Shown: in pieces, positions 10,336 to 18,451 of the stretch
Numbering within the stretch: position 1 is the stretch's first letter
How the letters are laid out: each line of letters begins with the position of its first letter
Translations under genes and position numbers: made by a program
Assembly: GCA_022600255.1 (NCBI GenBank)
Contig: JAHZKU010000048.1
Span: 1-32,757, forward strand
Reading direction: 5' to 3'
Source of the DNA: Actinomycetes bacterium
Lineage (GTDB): Bacteria > Actinomycetota > Actinomycetes > S36-B12 > GCA-2699445
Length of the DNA stretch: 32,757 bases
The notes under the pieces: generated by a model
The model's database searches: none
Told to the model about the DNA's origin: nothing
What the model saw: only the letters and a program-made list of their open reading frames with translations

Positions 10336-11190
10336 ATGTCAAGCAAGATCGCCATCATTGGAGCCGGGCTGATGGGCGCCGGTATCGCTCAAGTGGCGGC
10401 GGTAGCCGGCTATGACGTCGTGCTGCGCGACCTGTCAGACGACGCCATCGCGCGCGGAACCGGTGGTATCGAGAAGTCGCTATCGCGTTTCGTCGCCAAG
10501 AACCTGATCACCCAGGAGCAGGCGGACGCCGCGTTGGCGCGGATCGCAACCACCACATCCCTGGAGGATGCTGTCCGCGACGCTGACATTGTCGTTGAAG
10601 CGGTTTTTGAGGATCTCGATATCAAGTCCGAACTCTTCGCCGCCATCGCCGCCGCCGCACCGGCCGAAGCCATTCTGGCGAGTAATACCTCGGCTATCCC
10701 CATTACCCAGATCGCCGCAGCCACGGATCGTCCCGAGCAGGTGGTTGGCATGCACTTCTTCTCGCCGGTGCCGATGATGGCGTTGTGCGAACTGGTGCGT
10801 GGCTACAAGACGAGCGATGAAACGCTCGCCCGCGCGCGTGAGTTTGCCGAGAGCATTGGCAAGACCTGTGTGGTGGTCAACCGGGACGTGGCCGGTTTTG
10901 TCACGACCCGCCTGATCTGTGCCCTGAGCGTCGAGGCCGCCAAACTCGTCGAGTCTGGGGTAGCTAGTGCGGAAGATGTGGACGTTGCGTGTCGCTTGGG
11001 CTTCGGTCACGCGATGGGTCCGTTGCAGACTGCAGATCTGACCGGGGTCGACATTTTGACCAAGGCCTCTCAGAATATCTACCGCGACACCCAAGACGAG
11101 AAGTTCAACCCCCCAGAACTGCTGCAGCGCATGGTGGTGGCAGGTGACCTAGGTCGCAAGAGTGGCCAAGGCTTCTACGACTACTCGTAG
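10336..11190 (+). CDS. 3-hydroxybutyryl-CoA dehydrogenase
   Basis: KIAIIGAGLMGAGIAQVAAVAGYDVVLRD (NAD-binding), DIVVEAVFEDLDIK, GMHFFSPVPMM, GQGFYDYS. ATG at 10336 preferred over GTG 10318. Confidence 0.94.
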   Translation: MSSKIAIIGAGLMGAGIAQVAAVAGYDVVLRDLSDDAIARGTGGIEKSLSRFVAKNLITQEQADAALARIATTTSLEDAVRDADIVVEAVFEDLDIKSELFAAIAAAAPAEAILASNTSAIPITQIAAATDRPEQVVGMHFFSPVPMMALCELVRGYKTSDETLARAREFAESIGKTCVVVNRDVAGFVTTRLICALSVEAAKLVESGVASAEDVDVACRLGFGHAMGPLQTADLTGVDILTKASQNIYRDTQDEKFNPPELLQRMVVAGDLGRKSGQGFYDYS

Positions 11191-11223
11191 GTGTCGCGTC
11201 GGGTCTTTGTCGGGGCGGTAGTG

Positions 11224-13206
11224 CTAATCCGCAGCTGACTCTGGAGTTGTCGCAGGCGCTGGGTTGGGCGCTTCGGGCGCGGGTGCAGCGCCGGATCCCG
11301 GGCTGCCATGGCCAGCGCCGGTGTCGGCGTCTTTTTTGTCGTCCTTGCCGTTGTTGCTTGAGTCCTTGGACTTCTTGCTGTCGCCATCGGTGCCTGGGTT
11401 TGACCCGCCCACCCAGTCGTCCCTGTTGAACTCTTTGCCGATCCCGGGCGCCACGTTGGGTCCATTCATGGTGATGTGAACGTGATCCATGTGGTTGCTG
11501 GTGCAATCGCCCCGCTCACTCACCATGCGCCATTGCGAAACTGGTTTGGGCTCTTCGAACGTGGCGTTCCAGATTCGGTGTTGCCACATCATGTACTGCA
11601 CGTTGAAGCGCTTCGCGTTCTTCATGTAGAACTCGGCGACCTGGTTGCCCAATCCGACATTGGCCGCGTCCGCTGAGCAACCGGCGGGCATCATGACATC
11701 GACCGCGCGACCCGATACATGGTCGGGGTAGGGGCCGATCGGCACAGCCACCCACCCGTAGATCGTGGTGAACTGCGGCCAGATCAGCGCTGTGCAGCGG
11801 CCGACCTGCAGCGCGTCGGGCTGCATATGGGCTTCGCTGAACACACCTGGACTGGGCGGACAAACCGCAGGGCTGGGCAGGGTGCCGCCAGCAGGCAACG
11901 TGATGGTCAGGGCCGGATCCGCGCCGCACTGCCGCTTCTTGCCTTTCGCGACTGGAACGTTGTTTGCCTTCTTATTGCGCAGCGACTGCCGGCCGACTTT
12001 GTAGACCCGCTTCGCTGGAACGGGGACGGCATTCACTGCGCCGGTAGCCGCGTCGCCAGCCAACATGATGTCTGATCCCATCGCGATCCCAACGTGATTG
12101 ACACCCGCTCCCTTGTCGGCCAGGAACACCAAGTCGCCCAACTGCTGATCTGCGTTGGCCAGCAGCCGGGTCTCTTGGGCAATCCCAGCCGCCCCGCCGC
12201 TGGGGGAGGGGCGTTCCGCCCGTCGTTGGTCAGCAGGGCCTTGCGGCACGTTCCAGGCACGGTCAACTAGAGCTGAGCAATCCATTTTCTTGGCGGTGTT
12301 CGCGCGCCATTTGTAGGCAGTGCCAAGTTTGGAGACCGAGTAGGTAACAGACGCGATGGTACGTTCGGGTAGGACCACAATGGATTCGCCATCCCGCTTG
12401 GCGAAGGCTACCCCGGGGCGTCCCTTCTTGATCTCAAGCCCGTCCGGCAGTTGCTTCTTGCGTAGTTGCTCAACGGTCACCGGCGGAACCCGCAGTTTGG
12501 CCAGTTTGCCCAAGTAGTCGGCCCAAGCGATGGCCGCATCACTGTTGCGCTTGATCTGGGCCGGATCTGTGTAGCCGCCTCGGCCGGACAGGTGGCCGGC
12601 CCAATCCTGGGCGGCGTCGGCGAGCTTCTGCCGCAACCCACCCACCTGATCGTCGACAGCTGCCAGACTCGCCTCCGCAGCCTTAAGCGCAGCATCTGAG
12701 GCAACCTTGGATTCTTCGGTGCGGCTCAGTAGGTCCACTGCATCTCGGAACTGATCGTCCTTGTGGCCGCCGACACGGGCAATGGTTTCGGCTTGTCGCA
12801 CGAGATCGCCGGGCTCCTGGGTGTCTATCAATGACGCGATCATCATGAGTTCGTTAGGGCCGTTCATGTAAATCGACCGTAAATAGTGGCCCACGATCCG
12901 ACGCGACTCTGCAACGCGGTCCTTGTCTCGATCGAGTTTGGCTTTGACCTTCTCGGCCGCAGCCTCCGCGGCCTCGTACCGTTCTTTCGCGGCAGTTTGT
13001 ACAGCGTTGATATCACCCAGATCAGTCTGAATCTGGGTCGTGGAGTTCAAGAAGTCCTGCTCGATTTGGTAGTCGTCTTCGCTAAGCGTCTCATCGCTAT
13101 TGCCAGCCGCGTCGTCGGTCTGGGCATAGCTAGGTGCCGACACGGCGGTCAGCAGGACGAGGGCCGCAACTGCAGCCGAAATGAGACGAGGCATTGGACT
13201 TAACAT
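11224..13206 (-). CDS. Secreted NlpC/P60-like protein with N-terminal coiled coil and an additional C-terminal domain
   Basis: 660 aa; signal peptide MPRLISAAVAALVLLTAVSAPSYA; coiled-coil N-terminal region; NlpC/P60-like MDCSALVDRAWNVP, LGDLVFLADKGAGVNHVGIAMG; C-terminal RCTALIWPQFTTIYGWVAVPIGPYPDHVSGRAVDVMMPAG resembles ARB_07466-type domains. Confidence 0.85.
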   Translation of the reverse strand: MLSPMPRLISAAVAALVLLTAVSAPSYAQTDDAAGNSDETLSEDDYQIEQDFLNSTTQIQTDLGDINAVQTAAKERYEAAEAAAEKVKAKLDRDKDRVAESRRIVGHYLRSIYMNGPNELMMIASLIDTQEPGDLVRQAETIARVGGHKDDQFRDAVDLLSRTEESKVASDAALKAAEASLAAVDDQVGGLRQKLADAAQDWAGHLSGRGGYTDPAQIKRNSDAAIAWADYLGKLAKLRVPPVTVEQLRKKQLPDGLEIKKGRPGVAFAKRDGESIVVLPERTIASVTYSVSKLGTAYKWRANTAKKMDCSALVDRAWNVPQGPADQRRAERPSPSGGAAGIAQETRLLANADQQLGDLVFLADKGAGVNHVGIAMGSDIMLAGDAATGAVNAVPVPAKRVYKVGRQSLRNKKANNVPVAKGKKRQCGADPALTITLPAGGTLPSPAVCPPSPGVFSEAHMQPDALQVGRCTALIWPQFTTIYGWVAVPIGPYPDHVSGRAVDVMMPAGCSADAANVGLGNQVAEFYMKNAKRFNVQYMMWQHRIWNATFEEPKPVSQWRMVSERGDCTSNHMDHVHITMNGPNVAPGIGKEFNRDDWVGGSNPGTDGDSKKSKDSSNNGKDDKKDADTGAGHGSPGSGAAPAPEAPNPAPATTPESAAD

Positions 13207-13396
13207 TAATCGCGAAACGGGAGAAACGCCCAGGGAATATGTGGACTAAAGGGGTCAACCTGTACGTATGGTCCGTTAGGTCCGTTTCGGGTCCGCCCGT
13301 TGTCTCCCAATGACCCTGCGGCCCAGGTGCTGCAGCAAGAATCACGGATCGGGCCGGGTGGAAATGGGGCTGCCGGGGCAATCCGAGGTGAGCCAG

Positions 13397-13454
13397 ATAC
13401 CGCCACGGTATGTGAAGTGTCACTCAGTGCCAGCCCGTGGCGGTAATGACACCG
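13397..13454. promoter_or_regulatory. Cluster of inverted repeats in a divergent intergenic region
   Basis: ATACCG-CCA-CGGTAT at 13397-13411; 9-bp perfect inverted repeat CCGCCACGG (13400-13408) / CCGTGGCGG (13435-13443); CGGT-aatgac-ACCG at 13441-13454. Confidence 0.5.
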
Positions 13455-13519
13455 GAAGGATGGGATTATTGTCATAACAAATCGCTCCGAGGGGAGCGCG
13501 ATTTCGGAGGTAGCACTCA

Positions 13520-15526
13520 ATGTCGGATGCCGCACGCCCAGCCAAAGACCGCCCGTGGATGATCCGCACGTACGCCGGTCACTCATCGGCCACCGAATCG
13601 AACGCGCTGTTTCGTAAGAACCTGGCCAAAGGACAAACCGGTCTGTCTGTCGCTTTTGACCTCCCGACCCAAACGGGCTATGACCCGGATGACGAACTGG
13701 CGCGTGGCGAGGTTGGCAAGGTCGGGGTGCCGGTGTCCCACATCGGAGACATGCGTCAACTCTTTGATCAGATCCCGCTGGACAAAATGAACACCTCCAT
13801 GACCATCAACGCCACGGCGATGTGGCTGCTGAGTCTGTACCAAGCGGTGGCCGAAGAACAGGGCGCCGACGCGAACGACCTAGGCGGCACGACCCAGAAC
13901 GACATCATCAAGGAGTACCTGTCTCGGGGCACCTACGCCTTTCCACCCGGACCCAGTTTGCGGCTCATCACGGACATGATCAGCTACACGGTCAACAATG
14001 TCCCAAAGTGGAATCCGATCAACATCTGCTCCTACCACCTGCAGGAAGCTGGGGCAACGCCTGTTCAAGAGATCGCCTACGCCATGAGCACCGCAATTGC
14101 CGTACTGGACTCGGTACGTGACAGCGGTCAGGTGCCCGAGGCGGAGTTTGGTCGGGTTGTGGCCCGGATGTCGTTTTTTGTGAACGCCGGCGTGCGATTT
14201 GTGGAGGAAATGTGCAAGATGCGTGCCTTTGTCCAGTTGTGGGACGAGCTCACGGCTGAGCGATACGGCGTCACCGACCCCAAACAACGTCGGTTTCGGT
14301 ACGGCGTGCAAGTGAACTCGCTGGGTCTGACCGAGGCGCAACCAGAAAACAACATCCAACGGATCGTCTTGGAAATGCTGGCAGTCACCCTGAGCAAGGA
14401 TGCTCGGGCCCGCGCCATCCAGTTGCCGGCTTGGAACGAAGCGTTGGGTCTGCCCACACCCTGGGACCAGCAGTGGAGCCTGCGAATCCAGCAGGTACTG
14501 GCCTATGAGTCTGACATCTTGGAGTACGACGACATCTTTGCCGGAAGTCATGTGATCGATGCCAAGGTGGCTGATCTGGTGGCTGGCGCCCGTGAGGAGA
14601 TGGAGCGCGTGGCTGCGATGGGCGGCGCGGTCGCGGCCGTCGAAACCGGGTACATGAAACAGCAACTGGTCTCATCACACGCCGAACGACGGGCCCGAAT
14701 CGAGTCCGGAGACGACATCATCGTTGGGGTCAACAGTTACGAAACAACCGAAAAAAGCCCGTTGACGTCGGACTTGGAAGCGGCGATTCAGACCGTGGAT
14801 GCTCAGGTAGAAGCATCGGCGATCTCGGCGATTCAGAAATGGCGGGCCGATCGCGACGAGGCCGTGGCAACCGAAGCGCTGGCCAACCTGCAGGAGGCGG
14901 CCCAGACCGACGAGAATCTGATGGCCGCATCACTGGCGTGTGCGCGGGCCGGGGTCACCACGGGCGAATGGGCGAAGGCCTTGCGGGAAGTATTCGGCGA
15001 ATATCGTGCACCAACCGGGGTCAGCGGGGTTGTCGGCGTCGCGGAGGCAGGCGAGGCACTGAAGACCGTGCGCACTGCCGTGGCGGAGACCGGCACGGAG
15101 ATCGGTGTGAAGTTGCGTATGTTGGTCGGCAAGCCCGGACTAGACGGTCACTCCAACGGCGCTGAGCAGATCGCCGTGCGGGCGCGCGATGCTGGCTTCG
15201 AAGTGATTTACCAAGGCATCCGGCTAACGCCGGCGCAGATCATTGCCGCAGCCGTGGCCGAAGATGTGCAGGTGGTGGGCCTGTCGATCTTGTCCGGGTC
15301 ACACATGGAACTTGTGCCTGACATCGTTGCGGGTCTGGTGGAGGCCGGACTTGGGGATGTGCCGGTGGTGGTGGGTGGCATCATCCCGGACTCCGACGCT
15401 GACTGGCTGCGCGCTCATGGGGTGGCCGAGGTCTTCACCCCGAAGGACTACGACGCAACTCAAATCATGAGCCGAATCGTTCAGGCGATCCGCACCTCCC
15501 ACGGGCTGGATCCGGTTGCCGCGTAG
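13520..15526 (+). CDS. ecm: Ethylmalonyl-CoA mutase / MeaA-type adenosylcobalamin-dependent acyl-CoA mutase
   Basis: 668 aa with fused mutase and B12-binding domains. KDRPWMIRTYAGHSSATESNALFRKNLAKGQTGLSVAFDLPTQTGYDPDDELARGEVGKVGVPVSHIGDM and NTSMTINATAMWLLSLYQ match MeaA-type proteins; B12-binding motif GLDGHSNGAEQIA (DxHxxG). Confidence 0.92.
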   Translation: MSDAARPAKDRPWMIRTYAGHSSATESNALFRKNLAKGQTGLSVAFDLPTQTGYDPDDELARGEVGKVGVPVSHIGDMRQLFDQIPLDKMNTSMTINATAMWLLSLYQAVAEEQGADANDLGGTTQNDIIKEYLSRGTYAFPPGPSLRLITDMISYTVNNVPKWNPINICSYHLQEAGATPVQEIAYAMSTAIAVLDSVRDSGQVPEAEFGRVVARMSFFVNAGVRFVEEMCKMRAFVQLWDELTAERYGVTDPKQRRFRYGVQVNSLGLTEAQPENNIQRIVLEMLAVTLSKDARARAIQLPAWNEALGLPTPWDQQWSLRIQQVLAYESDILEYDDIFAGSHVIDAKVADLVAGAREEMERVAAMGGAVAAVETGYMKQQLVSSHAERRARIESGDDIIVGVNSYETTEKSPLTSDLEAAIQTVDAQVEASAISAIQKWRADRDEAVATEALANLQEAAQTDENLMAASLACARAGVTTGEWAKALREVFGEYRAPTGVSGVVGVAEAGEALKTVRTAVAETGTEIGVKLRMLVGKPGLDGHSNGAEQIAVRARDAGFEVIYQGIRLTPAQIIAAAVAEDVQVVGLSILSGSHMELVPDIVAGLVEAGLGDVPVVVGGIIPDSDADWLRAHGVAEVFTPKDYDATQIMSRIVQAIRTSHGLDPVAA

Positions 15527-15755
15527 ACCCAGCGAACCCACCCGGGTCGACTGGCGGGAGCCAAGCCCGCGCCGACTGTCGCCCGGCGATCCGCTGCATG
15601 CACAGATCATGGCTAGTCATCAAGCGGCATTGGCCGACGGTGCGCTGACGTATGTGGATCCGGCCACCGGCTTCCTGGTGATGACAGCGTTGTTCCTACG
15701 GGACCGAGGTTGGTGTTGCGACAACGGCTGTCGGCACTGCCCCTATTGCGAGTGA
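15516..15755 (+). CDS. DUF5522-like small Cys-rich protein
   Basis: AQIMASHQAALADGALTYVDPATGFLVMTALFLRDRGWCCDNGCRHCPYCE; conserved RG.CC..GCRHCPY tail. TTG start overlaps the mutase 3' end by 11 nt. Confidence 0.85.
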   Translation: MPRRPSEPTRVDWREPSPRRLSPGDPLHAQIMASHQAALADGALTYVDPATGFLVMTALFLRDRGWCCDNGCRHCPYCE

Positions 15756-17062
15756 TCGCTCGTGGCCAGCTCCGGACTCTGGCTGGGCCGTCGTTGTTCG
15801 GTTTCGGTTTCGGCGTTCGGACGACTGGTCGCTAGCACCTGGATCACAAACAACGCGACGAGTAACCAGAACGTGGCCCACAGGACGTCGCTGGGTTTGG
15901 TGTATTCCGGCAGCCACAGCGCCACGATGGCGACAACGACAACAATCACGCGCGCCCATCGTGCGTTCCGGGCCCAGAACGGCTGCAGTCTTGCCATTGG
16001 GATTCCGAGTCGGGACAAGCCTTGATTGGTCCACCCGGCCGCCTTAATGATCTGCTGCCGAATCACCCGCGCGAATTGCAGGCTGCTGGTGAGCAGGGCC
16101 GCCAAGAACAACACCAGCCCGACAACGGCCAAGGCCCCAACACCTTGGAAGAGGAACACAGTCACCGTGTCGAAGGAATCGCTAGCGGCTGCGATGCTGA
16201 TGTTGGTGCCCAGCGCATCAATGTAGGCGGTGCGCGCAACATCAAGCCCTAGGACGATGGCCATCATGACGACAAATACCCCTAGCCCCAGTGCTCCCAC
16301 TGCGACGCGTCGGCGATTAGCCGCCAGGATTCCCAACAACGCGATCACCACTGTGGCGATGGGCAAGAAGTAGCCGACGTCCTGTGCAGCCGAGTAGTAG
16401 GACTGGACGGTGGCAATCTCGTCCGATTGGAAGAGCACAAACTCCGCGTCGGTTTCGGGGATATTCTCAGCGCGCGTGAATCCGGCGTCGATCAAGGCGG
16501 CCTTCACTTGGGCCAAGACTTGATTCAGGTTCAGTACCAAGGCGCCATCCTGTGCAGTGACTGCGCCGGAGTCATCACCAGACAGCAACTTGACCAGTTC
16601 CCCGTGTCCAATCTCGTTGGCCTCGCGCCAAGCGACAACAAAGGACTCAGACTGTACGATCTCGGTGACCTTTTCGCGGATGAAGCTATCCACCCCGCTC
16701 TCGATGGGCGCGGCTAATCCCGCCAACCCATCCGCGACCCTAGGGGGCAGATCTCGGCCAGACGTGATTGCGGCTACCGCCTCGTCAACAAGTTCATCGA
16801 CATTGATGGCCTCGATGACTTGGTCGCTGATGCGATCGGCCACAGCTGTCTGAATCGCTTCACTTTCCGCTAACGGTGCGACAGTTTCCACATATCGCTG
16901 GGTGTCACTGATCTGACTGACCGCAAACACAGTTGTGACCGAGAGGGGAGCCAAGATGACGGCAATCAGAATCAGAATGAATGAGAGAATCGACCGCCAA
17001 ATCTTGCGTTTTGGTTTGATCGGGGTCCCCGCAATAGGGGTGGCTTCAGACATGGTCTCCAT
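15743..17062 (-). CDS. Integral membrane protein of unknown function
   Basis: METMSEATPIAGTPIKPKRKIWRSILSFILILIAVILAPLSVTTVFAVSQISDTQRYVETVAPLAESEAIQTAVADRISDQV then multiple TM segments. Start refined from 17116; 3' end overlaps the DUF5522-like ORF by 13 nt. Confidence 0.85.
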   Translation of the reverse strand: METMSEATPIAGTPIKPKRKIWRSILSFILILIAVILAPLSVTTVFAVSQISDTQRYVETVAPLAESEAIQTAVADRISDQVIEAINVDELVDEAVAAITSGRDLPPRVADGLAGLAAPIESGVDSFIREKVTEIVQSESFVVAWREANEIGHGELVKLLSGDDSGAVTAQDGALVLNLNQVLAQVKAALIDAGFTRAENIPETDAEFVLFQSDEIATVQSYYSAAQDVGYFLPIATVVIALLGILAANRRRVAVGALGLGVFVVMMAIVLGLDVARTAYIDALGTNISIAAASDSFDTVTVFLFQGVGALAVVGLVLFLAALLTSSLQFARVIRQQIIKAAGWTNQGLSRLGIPMARLQPFWARNARWARVIVVVVAIVALWLPEYTKPSDVLWATFWLLVALFVIQVLATSRPNAETETEQRRPSQSPELATSDHSQ

Positions 17063-17499
17063 TCCGGCCACACGGGTATGCGACCGATGCGGCGCCTGCG
17101 GCTGCCGCAGGGTCATTCTAGGGATTCAAAGGTGTTGTTGCAGGGCGGCAACAAGGGCATTGGAGACCGCATCGGAGCCAGGCTTGTTGTACGTGGGGGG
17201 CGAAGGCTGTACCTGTACTGGAATCCCACGTGTAGGAGTTGTTGTCCTGCGCCCCTGGCCGAATCCAAGGGGTCGAAGCAGCCGAGGTATCCCAAATCCG
17301 GGTGCGCCGATGCCTGGGCCCGCTCGCGAAGGTTCCCGCGCCGGGAAGTTGCTGGCGTCGGCAAGAAGTTGGGGACTCGGGCCTGCGATCCGATTGCCAC
17401 TTTCGGAGTTACTAGCCAGTAGGGGGTGACTCAGGTCGCCTAAAGGCGAACAGTGGGAGTTGTTGGTGCAGATTCACGATTGCGACGCGGAGGAATGTA

Positions 17500-17733
17500 A
17501 TGACAGCTCTTCAAGGAAATCTGGACATCGGCAGCACGGAGTTGTCTGGGGCGTCCCACCACTTCGACCTGGGGGTCGATGTTTTGGCCTTCCCTGGCGA
17601 GATGGGAGCGCTGCCGCAGAACTGGGATCACTACGATGTCTCCCATCGACAGCATGATGTCGGGGCTTGGACACCACAAGACCCAGCCCAGCTGCAGTTG
17701 TGGGCCACAACCCTGGACGTCCCGGGCTTCTGA
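17500..17733 (+). CDS. Small hypothetical protein (77 aa) immediately upstream of nucS
   Basis: SD GGAGG upstream of ATG (gcGGAGGaatgtaATG); protein-like C-terminus WDHYDVSHRQHDVGAWTPQDPAQLQLWATTLDVPGF; ends 21 bp before nucS. Confidence 0.5.
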   Translation: MTALQGNLDIGSTELSGASHHFDLGVDVLAFPGEMGALPQNWDHYDVSHRQHDVGAWTPQDPAQLQLWATTLDVPGF

Positions 17734-17754
17734 CCCAACCGTTACCCTCGTGGG

Positions 17755-18432
17755 GTGCGAGTTGTCGTTGCCCGGTGCGTGGTTGACTACGCCGGTCGGC
17801 TGACGGCACACCTGCCCGAGGCTACCCGACTGATTCTGGTTAAGGCCGATGGGTCCGTCCTTGTCCACGCCGACGTGGGATCCAAGGCGCTGAACTGGAT
17901 GGCACCACCCTGTACGCTGCGCGAGCAGGATCCGGTGGAAGACACCGATGTCTCCCTGTGGACCATCACGAACAAGCCGGGTGAAACCCTCCTGATCAGG
18001 ATGATTGAGGTGCTGCAGGACACCGAGATTCCGTTGGGGGAAGAGCCGGGTCTGATCAAGGATGGCGTTGAAGCCCACCTGCAGGCACTCCTCGCCGAGC
18101 AGGTGACCGTGCTCGGTGAGGGTTTCTCACTAGTTCGCCGCGAGTTTCCCACCCCGATCGGGCCGGTGGACTTGATGTGTCGGGATGCCACGGGTGGGTC
18201 CGTTGCGGTCGAAGTTAAGCGGCGCGGTGAGATCGATGGAGTAGAACAGCTCACGCGATACCTGGACCTGCTCAATCGAGACGTATTATTGGCACCAGTG
18301 ACCGGAGTGTTCGCTGCGCAAGAGATCAAACCCCAGGCCAGGACCCTCGCGGAGGATCGCGGAATCCGATGCTTGGTCCTGGACTATGAGGATCTGCGCG
18401 GTTTGCCGACAGATTCCCTGCGACTCTTTTGA
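17755..18432 (+). CDS. nucS: Endonuclease NucS (EndoMS)
   Basis: [53 protein letters not shown]..., [64 protein letters not shown] match NucS. Confidence 0.96.
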   Translation: MRVVVARCVVDYAGRLTAHLPEATRLILVKADGSVLVHADVGSKALNWMAPPCTLREQDPVEDTDVSLWTITNKPGETLLIRMIEVLQDTEIPLGEEPGLIKDGVEAHLQALLAEQVTVLGEGFSLVRREFPTPIGPVDLMCRDATGGSVAVEVKRRGEIDGVEQLTRYLDLLNRDVLLAPVTGVFAAQEIKPQARTLAEDRGIRCLVLDYEDLRGLPTDSLRLF

Positions 18433-18451
18433 CGCGGCCGGATCGGGCCCC

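Noticed and set aside
13207-13340. c-di-AMP (ydaO/yuaA) riboswitch upstream of the NlpC/P60-like gene, as is common for cell-wall hydrolases in actinobacteria
   Set aside because: The minus-strand leader has fragments such as CCCGAAACGGACCTAACGG but I could not find the full ordered consensus (e.g. GGGGTGAA). An Infernal scan would be decisive.
16935-17429. 164-aa plus-strand ORF
   Set aside because: Its 5' part is antisense to the membrane-protein N-terminus, and its 3' part has no protein-like features or SD.
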